A stretch of DNA of 64,000 nucleotides from Varanus komodoensis (lineage: Eukaryota; Chordata; Lepidosauria; Squamata; Varanidae): assembly GCF_004798865.1 (NCBI RefSeq), contig NW_025336598.1, positions 13,083,601 through 13,147,600 of the forward strand, written 5' to 3'. Below are positions 59,001 to 64,000 of the stretch, piece by piece. Positions within the stretch are counted from its first letter, which is position 1. Each line of letters opens with the position of its first letter. The position numbers were made by a program, and so were the translations under genes. The notes below the pieces were generated by a model. The model ran no database searches. It saw only the letters and a list, made by a program, of their open reading frames with translations, and had not been told where the DNA came from.

Positions 59001-60819
59001 CAAAGGCAACAATCCCATGCACATTCAACAGGGAGTTATCACTGAAACCTAATGGAACTTACTAGGAGTAAGTGTATGATGCTAACAAACTGAAAATGAA
59101 AATTATGGAAAAGACTATCAGCTGAAAGACCCTAATAAGCCCATGCTTTCTTCCTTGGCAAGCTACTTTAATAAAAGGTCCATACCTGGCACATTCCTTG
59201 TGGTAAACATTGAGCTGCACAGGTTTCCTATACAGAAAAGATTTCATTTGCCCCATGATTATCATTCTTACTTAATTCCATGTGGCATTCAGGAAGAGAA
59301 AGCTAAGCTACAATTTTTCCTGCCTCAGTCTAACTGCTAACATGGAGTCCTCTCACTATGCTTCCAGTAAGTCATCAGGCAATCATGCTTTCCTCTGTGT
59401 CTTCCCTGCTAAGCTTCCCACCAAATTTCATATTTCTCTGAGTTAGATTGTCATTTCTTTGAGAGCACAGCCTCAAGATCTTAACAGATTCGGTATACAT
59501 TGGCTGTTATATTTATTAGGGAAGAAAACCGCAAATGACAAGTGAATAAAGCAGGCTAAGGATTTTGTATAAATCAATATAGAGTGTTATAAAATGTCAG
59601 AAAATATCAAATGAGGAGAAAAGAATCAATAAATACCTCTCGAATTAAATGAGTGATTAATATTCTTTACCAGTCTGAAAAAGTAAAAGGCATGCGTGTA
59701 CACACATATCCTTATATTAAAGAAACATCCAACACTTGCCTTAAGGCCACAATACCTGAACATTCATTCTATGATCATCCAAACCATTCACAGAAACTTG
59801 GCTAGGACATAGTGGGAGTTTCCTTCTTTAAATTTGCATTGGATGGTGCCCTCATACGCTCAGTTCAGACAAAATGGGACCTTAGGCTTGCATGTTCCTG
59901 ACTCTACTCTCCTTCTTCACCTGAAAGCAGATTGAAATCTTTTCCAACTTGCTTTTAAACTAAATGTGGCTCCCCCTGATTACCAAATTCCAGAAGTGGA
60001 GTAGAGTAGAGTGGCTCTAGAGCTAGTACCACTTGGGGAATCTTATCTAATTTGTTTCAACTGTGGTCTGAAACAAGAAAAAATCTGAAACAATATGTTG
60101 ATCATGGCTTATTCTCACTACCCATACTTGACATAAACCACAATTTCCCAAGTTTGGACACAACATGAAACTGTGGTTAGTTTAGATCAAACGCAGACAG
60201 TTTCAGTCTTTTTGTGAGAACAAAATAGCAGAGTGGGAAGGAACACATAAACCTAAGGCTCAGTACAGATCCTTCGCAAATTGAAAAACCATGGATTCTT
60301 ATTATGATGGAACCAAACCACAATGGGTGCATTCACATGTAACACTAAGCCATCTCACATGATATTTCACCTTGTGCCCTGGGTCCATGCCCTAACAAAC
60401 TTTATGTGGAATGAGGACAGAACCCTAAACAGGAACAAGATGTTTGAGCAGGATGAAGGCATGAGAGTTTCGGTTGTCCTGCACCTGGGAGCATGATGAC
60501 TATGCTGCCTCAGCTACAACTGCCAAAACTTGATAATCTGGCCTTGAAAATTAAGATGGGCCACTATCTCCCGAGTGCTTCAGCATGCCAGTTAAAAGGT
60601 TACTGACTTCTTGTGCAGCTGCTGGCTCCATCCAGCCAGTGAGTTTGGCAACTGTGAGAACCTGGCCAGCAGGATCTCTGAGAGGCTTTCTTGCATTTCA
60701 GAGAAGTTAAAGTCCATCACAAGCAAAGGTAATTCTGCAAAGTTTTCAGGGTGGGATCTTTTGCTGGTAGGTCTATTTGGCAAGGGCAGGGAGGTGAATC
60801 CATCTCTTCCCAAAAGCTA
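56085..60819. other. Long non-coding stretch
   Basis: Resembling the recurrent squamate motif are 56270-56430 (CACTGAAATCAATGG) and 59045-59085 (TAATGGAACTTACTAGGAGT). Between 60060 and 60380 several AAACTGTGGTTAG/AAACCACAATGG-like pieces occur, parallel to 10320-10600. The frames of 102-147 codons at 57060-57503 and 58616-59045 have no motif. No exon is called. Confidence 0.45.
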
Positions 60820-60925
60820 GTACCACTTTGGGAAATGATGGGTCAAGATCAGAACAGACGAGCTGATAATGCTATAGTAGACAAATAATTGGTCTGATCC
60901 AGCAAGGCAATTCTCATTCTTCACT
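60820..60925 (+). mobile_element. CR1 LINE 3' end fragment
   Basis: ATTGGTCTGATCCAGCAAGG followed by CAATTCTCATTCTTCAC matches the CR1 tail (GGTCTGATCCAGCAAGGC, then TTCTTATGTTCTTA). Only about the last 100 bp can be seen. Confidence 0.65.
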
Positions 60926-63900
60926 TGAACCTTCCCATCTTGCACACCGACATCAGGAAAGTAACCTTTCTGGTACAGCTACACATGACCTTGGAGCTGT
61001 AATGGAAGTACCTCTGAATCATTTTCCAGAATCCCACAAACTGTGTGTATAGTACCACCCAGGCAACCAACACAGTGAGATACAGCTGCTCTCCAAACAC
61101 ATTCCTGACTGTCTCATCCCCTTGTATGGTGCTCTGGCAGGGAGGTAATGACCAATAGCACTGTTCATCTACTCTTTTCCGTTTACTTTGTTTCCCCAGC
61201 TACATTTCCAGCTGACTGCTCCTTCCAAACTGAGTGCACACTGGAAGTTCTCTCCTTTGTGCAAGGCAAGAGGGGAGTGAATACTTGGAAGGATGCTTTA
61301 CAGATGCTGCATCACTCCAACCTACCAAATGCTTTCAAGCTGCTTCTGTCTCCTTAGGCCACTGAGGGAATATGGGCAGAGTAAGTCTTGATTCTAGGGG
61401 TTCTCTTTATCAAAAACCTATTACTTGTGAGAGCAATGAAGAAAGCTAAAAAAAGTACTGCAGACTGAACAACTTTGTATTAAAGGCCCACACTTTTCTA
61501 GATACAGTCAAAGGTTGTGCTCTTTCGGGATGTGAACATACCACTGTGATCATTATATTATTACCATAGTAATAATATTCACCTGTCACAGATAATTTAA
61601 TGTTGCCTGCCACAGTAATATCTACCCTGTGCGCTGGAGCATACCCGTGTGCTGTAAGAAATAAAGTGCATAAGTAAGTTCTCCCATACGTCCAAATTAG
61701 CCACCCACAAAAGAAACTACTTGCTGCATCCCTGCACTTGTTACTCTGGGCTTGTCTCCTTTCAGCTAGCAGCCACAGTGGATGGTCATTCTGCTCTGCC
61801 TCTGCATCAGGTGTGTCTCGAGCTATGATTCTATCCTGATGTAATGAAGCAGCACAATTACCAATCACTGATCTGGGCTGGACTTCTTCCAACTAACAGG
61901 AGATCCAGAGCAATCATGCAGGAAAAGACACAGTGGGCAGTCTAAGAGTAGACTCTAGTTACTCTTACACCTCCACACAATCAGAATGTACCTTCAGTTC
62001 TGGTTCAGGAAAAGTATATGTCAGCTATGAAACTTCAAAGAAGCAGTGGCCTAACAACACCACTCAATAGCTGTATTATCATCCATTTATCAATTAATAA
62101 TAGTGACTACCACAACAACTGGAAAAGAAACTTTCTTTGCCAGATATAGACATCCAGAACATATGTATTTTGCATTAAAGGTCCTTATATCGATAACTGC
62201 ACAAGTGTGCTACATCTCAAGCAGTTATTTAAATATCACATTGTTTTGCCTTCCTCTAACTTTAGATCTCAACCATCCATGGCCTGTCATGTCAAATGTC
62301 AAGTTTCACCTCAGCTATCCAAGAGGCTTCTGAGTATAATCAGATTATGTGCAAACACAACTCTGCCTTCACAATGTTTTATGACCAGATTTTTGCAGAT
62401 ATCTGTTAGCATAACACCCAATCAACAGAAAAAAAATCTTGTATCAATGTTGTATTCCCTAATGAAAGGCCACAGAAATTGCTTTAGTACAGCCTAAGAA
62501 ACTCTGTTTATCCCAGTAACTTCAATCACTGTTAATGTTAAATCAGTTTCCATTTTAGTACCCCAAGGATTGTTAAAGAAGATTTATAACATTACCCATG
62601 ATTGTTTAAGTATCATGGTTTGCAAAACATGAGTGATTTTTTTCCAAAAAGGAATTTAAAATTTAATGATATTTGTTATTTTTAAAAATCCAAGGAAATA
62701 ATGTGAGTTTCCTGGGTAAGGTCCTAGGTGTTGCTGTAAGCAGGACTGCTGAGTGCTGGCCCAGTCAGACCTAGGCTGAAGAGTAGAACATGGCCTCTTG
62801 CCAGAGTTTAATGCTAGCCTTCAGAAGATGGCTAGCATTTGACTTCCTGCTCTAGCAAAAAAATGGAATTACCTAGCTTGTAGGCCATGTGGTACAGTAC
62901 TTATGTTACAAAAGGGAGTTACAGTACTTATGCTATCATAATGATAGTTTACGCTAACAAGTATGGTGCTTTACAGAAGACAAAAGGAACAGGGCAAATC
63001 TGGCCTCAATGAGCTTGTGGAGAAAGGCAGTAAGGGTAGCAAAATGTGGGGAAAGCAAAGATAACACAGAATAACTACAAGTCAGCGTGCATAGATAGGC
63101 TCTGTTTCAACCAAGGGAAAGGATTGAAGAGTAATGGAAAAGTCAGATTAGAAGGAGAATCCAAAGGTGACAAAAGGCAGGCTCAGATAAATTCTGGAAG
63201 GAAATGCCAGGCGAAAAGAGTAGGAGGGGGAGAAGATAGGTTTCTGTCAGGGAAAGGAAGAGTTTTGGGATGAGGTTAATCAAGCTGGAAAAGATCCAGA
63301 GATAAATTTATCTTGTGTGTGTGTGCCTATTTGGGTTTGCCAGTAACAGCCTCAGAAAGCATAGAAGTTGAGCCAGTAAAGATATTACTTTGTGAAATGC
63401 TGTTTCTTGGGATAGGGATGATGACTCCAATAGCATACTTTCTCTCTTTGAATGGATGCTGGGAATGCATATGGAGCCCAATGTGTGCTTACAGCTACTA
63501 TTGTTCATGGTAGAATTCTTCAGTGACCACATGTGTTCATGCGTCATTGAAAGTTCAAGAAAAGCACCGTATACACCATTGGTTGCTACGGGTATAAAAT
63601 ACCTCTGGGATTAAATTCTGTTGTAGAGCATGTCCAAAACCAGTTGCTGTGTATGAACTGGGGGTATGTGGCTGATACTGCTATGCAACAGCTGGTGTCA
63701 TAGGCTCCTTATCAGATTCATACATGGCCATACATGAACATATAGCACAGCGCGCTGCCCTTTACCGCACTGGTATTAGGTCACGAAAGTAGCTCAGCAA
63801 CACTATTTCAAATTATGTCCAAAATGTTTTAGAAGATGCCACAGATGACCATTCTACTATGTTAGCAAGCATTTCAGTTGCACAGATCTTTACAACCGAT

Positions 63901-64000
63901 ATTCAGAATATCCTGGTCAAAGCATTCCATAATTTTGAACATGTCAAACCAAATATCCCCTTACTTCCTCAATGTCATGTTGTAAAAACTAAATTCAACA
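60926..64000. other. Non-coding stretch to the window end
   Basis: I see no gene, LINE, SINE or TIR element that I can defend. A purine-rich piece at 63000-63290 gives a Lys/Gly-rich frame by composition. A short GT run lies at 63313-63324. A 148-codon minus-strand frame at 61446-61892 has no recognisable domain. Confidence 0.45.

Noticed and set aside
63046-63273. Lys/Gly-rich frame of 75 codons
   Set aside because: It is explained by the purine-rich composition of the stretch; there is no exon border or motif.

Overview
This window looks like one piece of a reptile nuclear genome, most likely a squamate (lizard-type). It is AT-rich overall and has no bacterial-style gene packing. The interspersed repeats are a typical sauropsid mix: CR1 LINE ends with the CCCCTTCCAACTCTACTATG-type tail, L2-like LINE copies with readable endonuclease and reverse transcriptase motifs, a 5S-rRNA-derived SINE, tRNA-headed SINEs, palindromic hAT-type elements and a mariner-type MITE. 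The squamate assignment rests on this repeat mix recalled from memory, not on a database search.

Layout: 1-6596 is mostly unannotated with one short hAT relic. 6597-8862 is a long decayed L2-like LINE (+). 8863-20289 is non-genic, with a SINE (9760-9996), a SINE 3' half (15345-15482), a CR1 end (16285-16550), a possible small exon or chance reading frame (18905-19108) and a near-perfect 23-bp inverted repeat (19800-19904). 20290-23555 is a repeat cluster: L2 (-), CR1 end (+), mariner MITE, GGT microsatellite, L2 (+). 26125-30570 holds CR1 and SINE pieces in both orientations. 30571-44179 has little beyond CR1 fragments, microsatellites and two AT-rich blocks that resemble conserved enhancers. 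44180-45325 is a TIR element carrying a CpG-rich tandem duplication. 45917-48361 has a 5S-derived SINE and a palindromic hAT. 48870-50164 is a repeat-poor block ending in the best host-exon candidate (49985-50164, minus strand, 60 codons with splice signals). 50627-55388 is again rich in elements, including an intact-looking 408-bp hAT MITE with identical 8-bp target duplications. 55389-64000 is mostly unannotated.

No complete host gene, RNA gene, CRISPR array or operon is visible. The window is best read as intron or intergenic sequence of a large gene or gene desert. I see no sign of an undescribed multi-gene system. The more unusual observations concern simple repeats that appear to have arisen at conserved codons of L2 reverse transcriptase, a GC-rich duplication inside a DNA element, telomere-like repeats flanking a small poly(A)-tailed insertion, and the unassigned exon candidate with its quiet flank.
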